A stretch of DNA of 49,282 nt from Ignavibacteria bacterium (GTDB taxonomy: Bacteria > Bacteroidota > Ignavibacteria > Kapaibacteriales > Kapaibacteriaceae): NCBI GenBank assembly GCA_013204605.1, contig JABMNI010000065.1:1-49282 (forward strand), in the 5' to 3' direction. Position 1 is the first letter of the stretch. Each line of letters starts with the position of its first letter. Of the stretch, positions 1 through 8,479 are shown piece by piece. Both the position numbers and the translations under genes were made by a program. The notes beneath the pieces are model-generated. The model searched no databases. It worked only from the letters and a program-made list of their open reading frames with translations, and was not told the origin of the DNA.

Positions 1-48
1 AATGCCAATGCCAATGCCAATGCCAATGCCAATGTCAATGTCAATGTC
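1..48. repeat. Hexanucleotide tandem repeat (AATGCC)5(AATGTC)3
   Basis: The window opens with five direct copies of AATGCC followed by three of AATGTC. It lies downstream of the mgtE stop codon and may extend beyond the window edge. Related AATGNN units in the opposite orientation occur on the other side of mgtE. No coding role is seen. Confidence 0.9.
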
Positions 49-65
49 CAATAAATAATGGGCAA

Positions 66-102
66 ACGCTACCCGCAACGCTACCCGCTCGCGCAACGAG
101 CG
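66..102 (-). repeat. GC-rich direct repeat and hairpin downstream of mgtE
   Basis: ACGCTACCCGC occurs twice (66-76 and 78-88). It is followed by an inverted repeat CGCTCG/CGAGCG (86-91 and 97-102) with a 5-base loop. The hairpin lies just past the mgtE stop codon in the direction of transcription and could slow or end transcription, but no T-run follows it, so a classic intrinsic terminator is not supported. Confidence 0.4.
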
Positions 103-113
103 ACCCGCGCAGC

Positions 114-1490
114 TTATAGAATGACGCCGGAAAGCAGCAACGACGCAATCGTAAAATAAATCAAGGTTCCGGTTACGTCGGAGAAGGTTGCTACGAAGGG
201 GGCTGAGGAGGCCGCGGGATCGAAGCCTAGACGTTTCATGAGGAGGGGGAGCATGGAGCCGGCGATGGTGCCGGCAACTACGATGAAGACGAGGGAGATG
301 AAGACTACGGTGGCTACGAGCCAGGTGGCAGGGGAGAAGGAGCCGTCGAGTTGGGCCCACACGACGATGCGAATGATGCCAAGGATGCCGAGCATTAGAC
401 CTAAAAGAATTCCAACAATTACTTCTCGACGCATGATTTTCCACCAGTCAAACAGGGTGACTTCACCTAAGGCAAGTGCACGGACGATGAGCGTGGCTGA
501 TTGCGAACCGGAGTTACCGCCATTGCTAATAATCATGGGAAGCAGAATTGCAAGAATTACCGCCTTATCAATCATGTCTTCGAAATAGGTCAGAGATGCG
601 GCGGTAATTATTCCGCCAAAGAACAACACAATTAGCCAGGTAGCTCGAGTGCGGACGAGTTCTAAAATTGGGGTGTCTATATAAGCCCCCTCCAAAACTT
701 CGACGGCACCAAACATCTGCATTTCTTCGGTGGCTTGTTCTTCTGCTACGTCGAGGACGTCATCGAGGGTGACGATGCCGAGTAGTTTGTTGTCGGCGTC
801 TACAACGGGGAGCGCAAAACGGTCTAATTTTCTGAAGGCTTGGACGGCGGTTTCTTGATCGGCGGTGGCTACTAATGACTCGGCTTTGTAGTCCATCAAA
901 TCGGAAATGACGGCGTCGGAATTGGCGAGTAAAATTTCTCGAATGTGGATGTCATCGATGAGGGTGCCGTGCTCGGTTACGTACACGTAGTTCAGCGTTT
1001 CGGAATCTTTGCCGTACTGACGAATATGCTGAAGAGCTTGCTGAATGTTCCAGTGTTTTTTTACTACGACGTAATCCGGCGTCATGAGACGTCCGATGGA
1101 ATCTTCCGGCCAGTTAAGCAGACCCAACGCAACGGAACGTTCCTCGGCATTCAAAGATGAGATTAACTCGGCAACAAAATTTGCCGGAAGGTCTTCGAAC
1201 AACTGCGTACGGTCATCGGGCGACATGTCATTCAGCAGCGCCGAAACATTCTCGCGCGCCATGTCATGCAACAGTCCTTGCTGTGTGTCGAAGTCGCAAT
1301 ATGAAAATGTGTCCGAAGCCAACTCCACAGGCAACAACCCAAACACAATCACCCGGCTCTCTTCGCGCAGGTCCGAAACCAACTCGGCTAGATCCACCGC
1401 ACTCCACTCAGCAAACACCTCCTTGATTGTAGAGAAGTCTCTCCCCGCAATCAACTCCTCAATTTCAGGTGCTATGAGTTTGCCGTACAT
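114..1490 (-). CDS. mgtE: MgtE-type magnesium transporter
   Basis: A 458-residue inner-membrane magnesium channel/transporter of the normal MgtE length. Residues 1 to about 130 form the helical MgtE N-domain. Two CBS domains follow (about 135-255), which in this family sense cytosolic magnesium and gate the pore. The C-terminal 180 residues hold about five membrane helices with the family hallmarks SNGGNSGSQSATL in the pore region and a late APFVATFSDVTG segment carrying the conserved Asp. The ATG start gives the expected N-domain. It appears to be a single-gene unit, separated from the upstream exporter operon by about 200 bases of repeats, and a promoter-like element sits four bases before its ATG. 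No odd residues were noticed. Identification is secure. Confidence 0.96.
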   Translation of the reverse strand: MYGKLIAPEIEELIAGRDFSTIKEVFAEWSAVDLAELVSDLREESRVIVFGLLPVELASDTFSYCDFDTQQGLLHDMARENVSALLNDMSPDDRTQLFEDLPANFVAELISSLNAEERSVALGLLNWPEDSIGRLMTPDYVVVKKHWNIQQALQHIRQYGKDSETLNYVYVTEHGTLIDDIHIREILLANSDAVISDLMDYKAESLVATADQETAVQAFRKLDRFALPVVDADNKLLGIVTLDDVLDVAEEQATEEMQMFGAVEVLEGAYIDTPILELVRTRATWLIVLFFGGIITAASLTYFEDMIDKAVILAILLPMIISNGGNSGSQSATLIVRALALGEVTLFDWWKIMRREVIVGILLGLMLGILGIIRIVVWAQLDGSFSPATWLVATVVFISLVFIVVAGTIAGSMLPLLMKRLGFDPAASSAPFVATFSDVTGTLIYFTIASLLLSGVIL

Positions 1491-1494
1491 TGTT

Positions 1495-1502
1495 CGAAAT
1501 TA
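1495..1502 (-). promoter_or_regulatory. Putative -7 element of mgtE (TAATTTCG)
   Basis: Read on the minus strand, TAATTTCG is followed by four bases and then the mgtE ATG. It is a near match to the Bacteroidota core TAnnTTTG. The spacing would put the transcription start at or next to the A of the ATG, that is, a leaderless mRNA. No clear -33 element is visible. Confidence 0.3.
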
Positions 1503-1522
1503 CGCCTTTGTCAATTAGAAAT

Positions 1523-1690
1523 TGGCATTCTCACATTTACACATTTGCTTTGCGGACTGTGCTTTCTCAGGGATAACTCGGGCGACGCATGCGTCGCCCT
1601 TACTCGCGGATGGGTGCTGTGAATTGTTTCATTGGCATTTTCACATTTGTATTTGGCATTGTCATTCTCACATTTACACATTTGCACATT
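1523..1690. repeat. AATGNN-rich intergenic repeats between mgtE and the exporter operon
   Basis: A block reading CATTCTCACATTTACACATT appears twice, near 1529 and near 1665, with further GGCATT and CACATT units between. On the minus strand these are AATGTG, AATGAC and AATGCC units, related to the AATGCC array at the start of the window but inverted. The stretch contains no plausible gene; short open frames here consist only of the repeats. Confidence 0.7.
1580..1599. repeat. Perfect 20-base palindrome between two transcription units
   Basis: GGGCGACGCA is followed directly by its exact reverse complement. It lies between the end of the exporter operon and mgtE. It has no loop and no adjacent T-run, so it is not a typical intrinsic terminator. 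It could be an attenuating or RNA-stability hairpin, a protein-binding dyad, or a copy of a dispersed palindromic repeat. Confidence 0.8.
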
Positions 1691-1694
1691 AGAT

Positions 1695-2939
1695 CTACTC
1701 GTGCCGCAGCGCTTCTATCGGATCCAACCCCGCTGCTTTGTAGGCTGGGTACAGACCAAACCCGATGCCGATCATGGTACACACTACCACGCTAAACACA
1801 ACAGCAAACCATGGAATTTCGAACTGCAGATTGGGCATACTTTGCTGCAAGTAATATGAGACCAGCCAGGTGGTGCCAATGCCGCCTATAACTCCCGTTA
1901 AGCCCCCTAACTGGCATAGCGTGACACTTTCAACGAGGAATTGACGGACTATCCATTTGCGTTTGGCGCCGAGGGCTTTGCGGACGCCGATCTCGCGGGT
2001 GCGTTCTTGCACGCTAACGAGCATCATGTTCATTATGCCAATACCGGCGGCGGCCAGTGCACCTATTCCACTAATCCATGCCACAGCTAAAATTGCAACG
2101 CTGAGGTTTGCAAACTGTCCACCAATCGCTTCGTTGCCATCGAGCTCGAAGTTGTTTTCGTCCCACGGTTTGCACTCGCGTATGAGACGCATTGCGCCAA
2201 TTGCTTCGTCCATGGTAGCGGGCTGCGCTTCCTTTGCAATGGACTTCACAGAAATGTCCACGCTGGCATCCCACCACGGAGTGTAGTATTTCACATACAC
2301 AGAAATCGGAACGAGTACGCGATTGTCTTGACTCTGTCCGAGCACTCCGCCCTTGGGTTCTAGTTCGCCAACAATAGTGAACTCTTGATTCTTTATTGTA
2401 ATGCTGCGGCCGAGTGACTTTCCGTCGCTGAAAAGTGATTTCACCACGTCGGTGCCCACTAACGCAACGTTTGAAATTAACGCTACATCTTGCTCGGTAA
2501 CGGGCCTACCATCGCGTAGCATTGGAGCGTTCACAAGAAAATACATCTCGTCGATTCCAATGAGCGACACATCGGGATTCGTACTTTCTAAACCAGATTT
2601 AATTGTAAAGCCAGGACTGGTGTTGCTAACGGAAATTAAATTCGTTAGCGTCATTCGCTCTTTGAATTCGTTGGCCTGTTCCAACGAAATGTTCGGACGC
2701 TTTCTATACTTGCGCCAACTATTTCCAAACTGTATAGTAGGGGTGCGCTGAATTAAAAACGAGTTCTCGCCAAGATCGGCCAACTGCCCAGTCAACGCAT
2801 TTTGCAGCGTGCCTGTAATTCCTGTGCTGGCAATAATTGCGAACACGCCAATGCCGATACTCAACAACGTGAGCGACGATCGCATTTTCTGCGAACGAAC
2901 AGCATCTAACGCAATCCAAATACTTTCGGAAACATTCAT
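1695..2939 (-). CDS. MacB-like ABC transporter permease (second of two)
   Basis: A 414-residue inner-membrane permease of the MacB/FtsX family. One membrane helix near residues 20-40 is followed by a large MacB-type periplasmic domain (about 45-270) and three C-terminal helices (the FtsX domain). The conserved stretch VQERTREIGVRKALGAK sits in the cytosolic loop after the second helix, and the tail reads GLYPAYKAAGLDPIEALRHE, typical of the family. Its ATG overlaps the stop of the upstream permease by one base (TAATG), so the two are probably translationally coupled. With the upstream ATPase, adaptor and TolC-like protein it should form a tripartite exporter that moves substrates such as peptides, siderophores or drugs from the periplasm out of the cell. 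The substrate cannot be told from sequence. Confidence 0.9.
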   Translation of the reverse strand: MNVSESIWIALDAVRSQKMRSSLTLLSIGIGVFAIIASTGITGTLQNALTGQLADLGENSFLIQRTPTIQFGNSWRKYRKRPNISLEQANEFKERMTLTNLISVSNTSPGFTIKSGLESTNPDVSLIGIDEMYFLVNAPMLRDGRPVTEQDVALISNVALVGTDVVKSLFSDGKSLGRSITIKNQEFTIVGELEPKGGVLGQSQDNRVLVPISVYVKYYTPWWDASVDISVKSIAKEAQPATMDEAIGAMRLIRECKPWDENNFELDGNEAIGGQFANLSVAILAVAWISGIGALAAAGIGIMNMMLVSVQERTREIGVRKALGAKRKWIVRQFLVESVTLCQLGGLTGVIGGIGTTWLVSYYLQQSMPNLQFEIPWFAVVFSVVVCTMIGIGFGLYPAYKAAGLDPIEALRHE

Positions 2940-4198
2940 TACTCGTACCTCAACGCTTCAACCGGCGCCAAACGCGACGCCTTGAATGCCGGCAACAGTC
3001 CCGCCAACAGCCCCACAGCAACGCTTACCGCAATGGCTATGAGTAGCAAATCAATTTGGATTAGGGGGCTTACCACACTTAAAAATTCGAGATCAAAACC
3101 AGCGCGCGCGGTCCAATAAATTCCCGCAATGAGTCCTTGCGAAATAGGGAAGGCAATAAATGCACCTGTCAAACACAACAACGCAGATTCAATCAAGAAT
3201 TGCGATAGGATAGAAAAACGTTTTGCGCCGATGGCTTTTCGAATTCCAATTTCTCGCGTGCGTTCGGTAACGGAAACGTACATGATGTTCATGATGCCTA
3301 TGGACCCAACAATGAACGCAAGGATGGTTAGACCAATTCCCACCGTCCAAATTCCGATGCGAATATTTCTTACTTGATCATCGAATGCTTCGGTTTCGTT
3401 TATACTAAAATCTTCTTCTTCGGTTGGATGCACATTTCTAATCTGACGCATGTGTCCAATAGCTTCGTCTCGTACTATGTCGAGCAGCTTAACGCTCCCG
3501 GCTTTAATTCCAATTGAAAAACTTCTGTCAAAAAAACCAAATGCACTACGAAATGCAAACAACGGAATGAACGCCTGATTGTCGATAAAATCCATAAACA
3601 GGAATCCACGTTTTTCTACAACTCCAATTATCCTAAATGGAATACCGTGAATTTTTATTTGTTTGTCCAATGCATCGCCGTCAGGAAAAATAGCTTTTGC
3701 AATTCCGTATCCAATTACAACTACATTGTCGGCCTGTCGCTGCTCAACCTCATTGAAATATCTACCAAATTCCGTCACACCCGCTGGCGTAAACGCATAC
3801 TCAAACGTAGTCCCATAAATACCGCAACGAATACTCTTATTCCCGTACGATACACTTCCGCCCCACTGACGCGCAAGGGGAATGGCCAACTCCGACGTTT
3901 CCATTCTTGCTACCAAGGCCTGCGCCTGCTCGAGCGTGATGTCTTTACGCGTTTCGGTTTTGCGCCAATTTCCGCCCCCTGACCAATTCCATTTATCAAC
4001 ATAAATCATGTCCTTGCCGATAATCGAAATTGTCTCGTCCCAAATCGCATCCAGCCCGTTAATCGTCCAACCCATAACCACAACCAGCACCACACCAACT
4101 ACCACGCCCGACGTAGTTAAAACGGAGCGCAGCAAATTTGTTCGGAGTGCATTAGTAGCAATCCTAAATGATTCACCTATTTCGGACCACTTAATCAT
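2939..4198 (-). CDS. MacB-like ABC transporter permease (first of two)
   Basis: A 419-residue permease with the same layout as its downstream neighbour: N-terminal helix (about 22-42), MacB periplasmic core, then three helices with VTERTREIGIRKAIGAKR between the second and third segments and a tail ending in RLAPVEALRYE. The two permeases are clearly homologous but well diverged, so a heterodimer around one ATPase dimer is a reasonable inference; a homodimer of each is the alternative. In E. coli MacB the permease and ATPase are fused, whereas here they are separate genes. It starts six bases after the ATPase stop. Confidence 0.9.
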   Translation of the reverse strand: MIKWSEIGESFRIATNALRTNLLRSVLTTSGVVVGVVLVVVMGWTINGLDAIWDETISIIGKDMIYVDKWNWSGGGNWRKTETRKDITLEQAQALVARMETSELAIPLARQWGGSVSYGNKSIRCGIYGTTFEYAFTPAGVTEFGRYFNEVEQRQADNVVVIGYGIAKAIFPDGDALDKQIKIHGIPFRIIGVVEKRGFLFMDFIDNQAFIPLFAFRSAFGFFDRSFSIGIKAGSVKLLDIVRDEAIGHMRQIRNVHPTEEEDFSINETEAFDDQVRNIRIGIWTVGIGLTILAFIVGSIGIMNIMYVSVTERTREIGIRKAIGAKRFSILSQFLIESALLCLTGAFIAFPISQGLIAGIYWTARAGFDLEFLSVVSPLIQIDLLLIAIAVSVAVGLLAGLLPAFKASRLAPVEALRYE

Positions 4199-4204
4199 TC
4201 AGTT

Positions 4205-4918
4205 TTAGGTAAGGGGCTTTGTGTTTGCTTCGTCAGATTCTATGAGTCCGTCTCTCATGCGAACAATTCGATGCGCATGACGTGCAATGTCTTCCTCGTG
4301 CGTTACAAGAATTACGGTGTTCCCGGCACGCCACAATTCGTTAAACAAATTCATAATGTCTTGTCCCGTTTTCGAATCTAAATTACCTGTTGGCTCATCG
4401 GCAAGAATAATAGATGGGTTGGTTACCAATGCGCGAGCAATGGCAACGCGCTGACGCTGTCCACCGGAAAGTTCGTTTGGTTTATGGTCCATTCTGTCAT
4501 CCAACCCAACGTGCGTCAACGATTGCTCTGCCATCTCAATTCGTTTCGCCTTGGCAATTCCAGCGTACACTAACGGTAGTTCCACGTTTTGCAATGCCGT
4601 GGCGCGAGGCAATAAGTTGAACGTTTGAAATACAAATCCGATTTCCCGATTTCTAATTTCCGCAAGCTCGTCATCGTTCAAATCACTTACGTTTTCACCG
4701 TTGAACAGGTAAGTGCCCGATGAAGGAGTATCTAAACATCCCAACATATTCATCAACGTAGATTTTCCGGAACCCGACGGACCCATCAGTGCAATGTATT
4801 CGTTAGCACCAATGGTTAGCGAAACATCTCTCAACGCGTGAACTTGTTCATCACCCATTTCATACACCTTTGCGATGTGTGAAATGGAAATGATGGGTTG
4901 CTGATCTGGTTGCGTCAC
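4205..4918 (-). CDS. MacB/LolD-type ABC transporter ATPase
   Basis: A 237-residue ATP-binding subunit. Visible motifs are Walker [10 protein letters not shown] (about 45-53), the signature [15 protein letters not shown] (about 144-158), Walker B IILADEP with the catalytic Glu (about 164-170), the D-loop GNLDS and the switch His in LVTHEED. These place it in the MacB/LolD/FtsE subfamily, which powers FtsX-type permeases by mechanotransmission. Its ATG overlaps the end of the adaptor gene by four bases (ATGA). It presumably energises the two permeases directly downstream. Confidence 0.95.
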   Translation of the reverse strand: MTQPDQQPIISISHIAKVYEMGDEQVHALRDVSLTIGANEYIALMGPSGSGKSTLMNMLGCLDTPSSGTYLFNGENVSDLNDDELAEIRNREIGFVFQTFNLLPRATALQNVELPLVYAGIAKAKRIEMAEQSLTHVGLDDRMDHKPNELSGGQRQRVAIARALVTNPSIILADEPTGNLDSKTGQDIMNLFNELWRAGNTVILVTHEEDIARHAHRIVRMRDGLIESDEANTKPLT

Positions 4919-6219
4919 TGGGTCTGCCTCATTTTTTCAAAACGGGCTTTCCTTGTCGCCGCATCTTCTACCTTGATCTTCGAACCAGGCTTGAGTAGTT
5001 TACTTACGGCTTGGTAGGGAGACATAACAATGGTCTCATCTTTTTTCAGACCGCTCATAATTTCAATGTAGCCTTGATCACTAATGCCAGTTTCGACAGC
5101 TCGCGGGGTCACTGAATCGCCCCTTACAACCCAAACCTTGCTGCCGGGCTTAGCAGATTTCTTTTTGTTTACTGCATCTGCCTTTGTCTCTACATCGTCA
5201 TCTTGTCCCTCACCCTGCCCAGGCGAATCAGTGCGTTGCATTGTAACGGACTGGATGGGAACGGAAAGCACATTTGATTTGGTTTCGGTTTCGATATCCA
5301 CGCTCACGCTCATGCCCGGACGCATGCGAGCATCCTTGTCTACCATTCGAATGCGCACTTGAAAGTTTACAACTTCTTCTTGCGAACCTTGACCACTAAC
5401 CTTCGGACTGTGACTAATCTCATACACTACGCCACGAAAAACTTTCGATTGCAATGCGTCAACTTTAATGCGGGCGGTATCGCCAACGCTAATCATGGCA
5501 ACATCATTTTCATCAACGTCTACCCAGGCGTTCATCGTATTCAAATCTGAAATCCGCATTATCTCCGTACCCTGCATTTGAGCTGTACCCACAACTTTTT
5601 CGCCACGTTCAACGGCGAGGTACGTAACAACTCCATTCATCGGGCTGCTTATTGTTGAGCGGCTAGCCGATGCTTCCGTCTGACGCAATGCACCCACTGA
5701 ACGCGCATAATCTGCCTGCGCTTGCGCATATCTGCCTGCGGCTGTTTGGTACGAGGCACGTGCGCGGTCGAGCTCTTCCTTCGATGCGTAATCTTTTTTA
5801 TGAAGCTCACCAACACGTTTGAAATCTAAGTCGGCTCTATCCAGTTCTGCCTTTGCAATTGATATCGTCATACGTGTAGCATCTGCAGCGGCCTTTGTTT
5901 GCGTCAGTTGCGTTTCCATAATGTCCGGCTGAATCTTCACTAACAGATCACCCCTTTTCACCGTATCGCCATCGCGTGCGCCGAGAAACATAATCTCGCC
6001 ACTAGCTTCCGATGAAATTTTGACCATCAACTCCGGTTGCAGTTTTCCAATAGCACTCACGGTTTGAATAATGGTGCGCTCCGAAACGCTTTCAACGCTG
6101 ACCAAGATGGGTCCATCACGACGCGACGACATCAAAAACACCACTGCAGCTACAACGGCTAATCCAATTATTACTAATGCGATTACAAGAGCCTTTTTCG
6201 ATTTTTTTCTTTTTGCCAT
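4915..6219 (-). CDS. Periplasmic adaptor (MacA/HlyD-like membrane fusion protein)
   Basis: A 434-residue adaptor that links the inner-membrane permeases to the outer-membrane channel. It has a Lys-rich N-terminus, a single membrane anchor (about 9-30), a split barrel-sandwich (lipoyl-like) domain (about 60-90 and 200-230), a helical hairpin rich in Ala, Asp and Lys (about 95-190), a beta-barrel domain, and a membrane-proximal domain near the C-terminus. A low-complexity acidic insert near residue 340 ([11 protein letters not shown]) is not typical of E. coli MacA. Three bases separate it from the upstream TolC-like gene and it overlaps the downstream ATPase gene by four bases, consistent with one operon. 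Confidence 0.93.
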   Translation of the reverse strand: MAKRKKSKKALVIALVIIGLAVVAAVVFLMSSRRDGPILVSVESVSERTIIQTVSAIGKLQPELMVKISSEASGEIMFLGARDGDTVKRGDLLVKIQPDIMETQLTQTKAAADATRMTISIAKAELDRADLDFKRVGELHKKDYASKEELDRARASYQTAAGRYAQAQADYARSVGALRQTEASASRSTISSPMNGVVTYLAVERGEKVVGTAQMQGTEIMRISDLNTMNAWVDVDENDVAMISVGDTARIKVDALQSKVFRGVVYEISHSPKVSGQGSQEEVVNFQVRIRMVDKDARMRPGMSVSVDIETETKSNVLSVPIQSVTMQRTDSPGQGEGQDDDVETKADAVNKKKSAKPGSKVWVVRGDSVTPRAVETGISDQGYIEIMSGLKKDETIVMSPYQAVSKLLKPGSKIKVEDAATRKARFEKMRQTQ

Positions 6220-6221
6220 AA

Positions 6222-7568
6222 TTATCGCTCTTTAAAATTCCCGGTTGTGAATTCAACAAAAGTTCTCGCATCTAAATATGCGTAAACCGCCGTCACTCGA
6301 TTTATTCGTGCGGTAATAAGTTGATTGTTTACTTGCTGTACATCAATCAAGTTTGCGCTACCAACATCGAACCTAGCCTGCATAGCATCGAAACTCCGTG
6401 TGGCAGCACTTAGTGCTCGCTGAGTAATATCAATCCCTTTCTCCGCTAGCCCAAGTTGCAAATACGCGTTCCGAATGCTCTGTGTGATTTGCTGCTCGAG
6501 TCGTTCAAGATCTATCTGACGCTGCGTTCTTGTTAGCGTAGCATTCTCAATGCGCATGTTGGTTTGGAACTGATCGAATAGGGGAATTCTGAAACCAATT
6601 CCAACGTACCACTGACCCTGATTGTCAAAGTCTCCAATAACAAAGTTCCTCCATGTGTATCCACTGGTTGCGTTTACAGTTGGCAGATATCCAGCGCGAG
6701 CCGTTGTTATGGAAGCCTCGGCTGCAACAGTTCTAAACCTAGCAGCCTCGATATCCGGTCTCATTCCAATGGAAGTTTGAATAGCCTTCACCTCGGGACC
6801 AATCGCATTTCGAAATTCAATTACATCTTCAGTAGCAATGGTGGAACGCACCGAGGTCTCATCAACGTCGATCATTTCCGATGGATCTGCACCCATGTTC
6901 ACGAGCAATTTCACCTTGGCATTTTCTAAATCATTCTCAGCCTGAAGCACCGACACTTCTTGATTTGCAACCTCAGTTTCTTGCGAGAGGACCTGCGTAA
7001 TGGGGGAGCGCCCATTGTCGTAAAGTGCTTGCACACGGGTCAGCGTGACCTTACTGAGCGACAAGTTTTCGCTACGAGCTCTAACTATTTGCTGCAATCG
7101 CAACACCTCGATGTACTGACGCGTGATGTTGTACTGAACAGACAAGCGCTGAAACGCAATGTCTTGTTGTATTGCATCCACCGTGCTCTTTGCATTGTCA
7201 TACTGCGCTTCGCGTTGAAATCCATTGAACAACGTCCAGTTTAACGAACCATTCAAACCATACGTATTCGGTAACGGCTTACCAACAATTGGAACACCGT
7301 TCACAATCGAAAACTGTTCGCGCAAATTTGTTAACTGGCGTGAGTAGTTACCGTTTATATCGGCCGATGGCAAATAGGCTCCAAAAGCCTGTGTTAACTG
7401 TGCCGCCGCTGCACGAGAGCTTGCGTGAGTTTGTCGAATATCGAAATTCTTTAAAAGACCAATTCGCAAACAGTCTTCAAGAGTATACTTTTTCACAATG
7501 CCGGCTTGTTGCGCAAAACAGGCATTGCCGAATAGCAAGGTTACGAGTATTATGAAAAGGGGCTTCAT
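6222..7568 (-). CDS. TolC-family outer-membrane efflux protein
   Basis: A 448-residue outer-membrane channel subunit. A cleavable signal peptide (about 1-20, ending CFAQ) precedes two OEP repeats, each a long coiled-coil pair with beta segments. Recognisable family segments are the early YTLEDCLRIGL, the mid-protein GMRPDIEAARF and the late SANLIDVQQVNNQL. It is the first gene of the exporter operon and so supplies the exit duct for the adaptor and permeases downstream. A promoter-like element lies 18 bases upstream, overlapping the stop of the preceding gene, so the exporter may be transcribed on its own. Confidence 0.93.
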   Translation of the reverse strand: MKPLFIILVTLLFGNACFAQQAGIVKKYTLEDCLRIGLLKNFDIRQTHASSRAAAAQLTQAFGAYLPSADINGNYSRQLTNLREQFSIVNGVPIVGKPLPNTYGLNGSLNWTLFNGFQREAQYDNAKSTVDAIQQDIAFQRLSVQYNITRQYIEVLRLQQIVRARSENLSLSKVTLTRVQALYDNGRSPITQVLSQETEVANQEVSVLQAENDLENAKVKLLVNMGADPSEMIDVDETSVRSTIATEDVIEFRNAIGPEVKAIQTSIGMRPDIEAARFRTVAAEASITTARAGYLPTVNATSGYTWRNFVIGDFDNQGQWYVGIGFRIPLFDQFQTNMRIENATLTRTQRQIDLERLEQQITQSIRNAYLQLGLAEKGIDITQRALSAATRSFDAMQARFDVGSANLIDVQQVNNQLITARINRVTAVYAYLDARTFVEFTTGNFKER

Positions 7569-7586
7569 GGTTCGAGTATATTTTCC

Positions 7587-7594
7587 GAAAATTA
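7587..7594 (-). promoter_or_regulatory. Putative -7 element of the exporter operon (TAATTTTC)
   Basis: On the minus strand CCGTAATTTTCGG lies about 18 bases before the ATG of the TolC-like gene. TAATTTTC matches seven of the eight positions of TAnnTTTG, counting the two free ones. The same CGTAATTT core precedes mgtE and several other genes in the window. No convincing -33 box was seen. Confidence 0.3.
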
Positions 7595-8479
7595 CGGTAG
7601 TGTCCTATTAGATTTCGTGCTCCGAATTTCTTCTAAATGAAAATTCGTGCTTATCAAATGAGTTCCTTTTTGTGCAACATCAGCGCCGAACAAAAACTCA
7701 AGCTTGACTTCAGCAGTAGCAAACAAATGAAAGGGAACGTGTCGAACCCTGTCGAAAGAGTATTTACCATACGCGTTTATCACGGCGCGAGTTGTGAGGG
7801 GGCTTCCCCCAGCATCAACGGGCACAACGGCTGTTCCAAGAGCGTTCTGCGTGTATTGGAGTTGAGCGTACCTGCCATTTAAAGTGTCGACATTATCAAT
7901 CACTCGCCATAAGTTCATCACGGAAACTGCCGGAGCCGGAAACCCATTTTCTACAACTGAAAACGTGTCCTGTGTTATCCAACTTTGGTTTTGCCGTCCG
8001 CATGACTCGCCTAACGAGGCAAACAGAATTGGTGCAAAGACTCCCCCCGGACTTGGCGATACGCGTTGCTCTAAAGTTTGAGCGGCTATTCTCTTTCCGA
8101 GTGAATCTATTGTTATAGAAATCGTTCTACCAAGCCACGGATGCGTGATTCGCTCGGTGGTGTCTCCATTGGCAAATTGCTTTTCACTCACGTATATCAG
8201 AGTAGTTTTCAAGACATAGTTACCAGATGAAGTTACCGAATCGCAAACAACTCTAATCCGCTCGACACGCTTTTTTATTAAAGGCTGCGCACCAAAAATT
8301 AAAACACTGTCTGCCGTTTCAATTCTGTATGTCAGCGTGTCTTGCGCGAAAAATACGTAGCGAAAACAAAGAGTGTCTTTTCCCAAGGGCGGAGTCTTGG
8401 ATCCAGGCTGCACCTGAATCTGACCATAACACGCGGCATAGAGCAGCGGCAACACGATAGCTGTTACTAAAAGTTTCAT
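7592..8479 (-). CDS. Secreted protein of unknown function, related to its upstream neighbour
   Basis: A 295-residue protein with an N-terminal signal peptide (about 1-19, hydrophobic core followed by CYGQ). The rest is predicted to be mostly beta strands with no catalytic motif I can name. Its layout resembles the adjacent upstream gene product: an early Thr-Tyr-Arg strand, a mid segment with an Asp/Ser-Leu-Gly turn (ITIDSLGKRI), a Trp-containing strand (NQSWITQDT) and a late RYAQLQY strand. I infer the two are diverged paralogues. It overlaps the upstream gene by four bases (ATGA), so they are likely co-translated. Export to the periplasm or outer membrane is likely; the function is unknown. 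Confidence 0.8.
   Translation of the reverse strand: MKLLVTAIVLPLLYAACYGQIQVQPGSKTPPLGKDTLCFRYVFFAQDTLTYRIETADSVLIFGAQPLIKKRVERIRVVCDSVTSSGNYVLKTTLIYVSEKQFANGDTTERITHPWLGRTISITIDSLGKRIAAQTLEQRVSPSPGGVFAPILFASLGESCGRQNQSWITQDTFSVVENGFPAPAVSVMNLWRVIDNVDTLNGRYAQLQYTQNALGTAVVPVDAGGSPLTTRAVINAYGKYSFDRVRHVPFHLFATAEVKLEFLFGADVAQKGTHLISTNFHLEEIRSTKSNRTLP

Noticed and set aside
66-102. Intrinsic terminator of mgtE
   Set aside because: The GC-rich hairpin has no following T-run; listed only as a repeat/hairpin.
1600-1859. Small open frames in the gap between mgtE and the exporter operon
   Set aside because: They are made of simple-repeat sequence or overlap the permease gene on the other strand.
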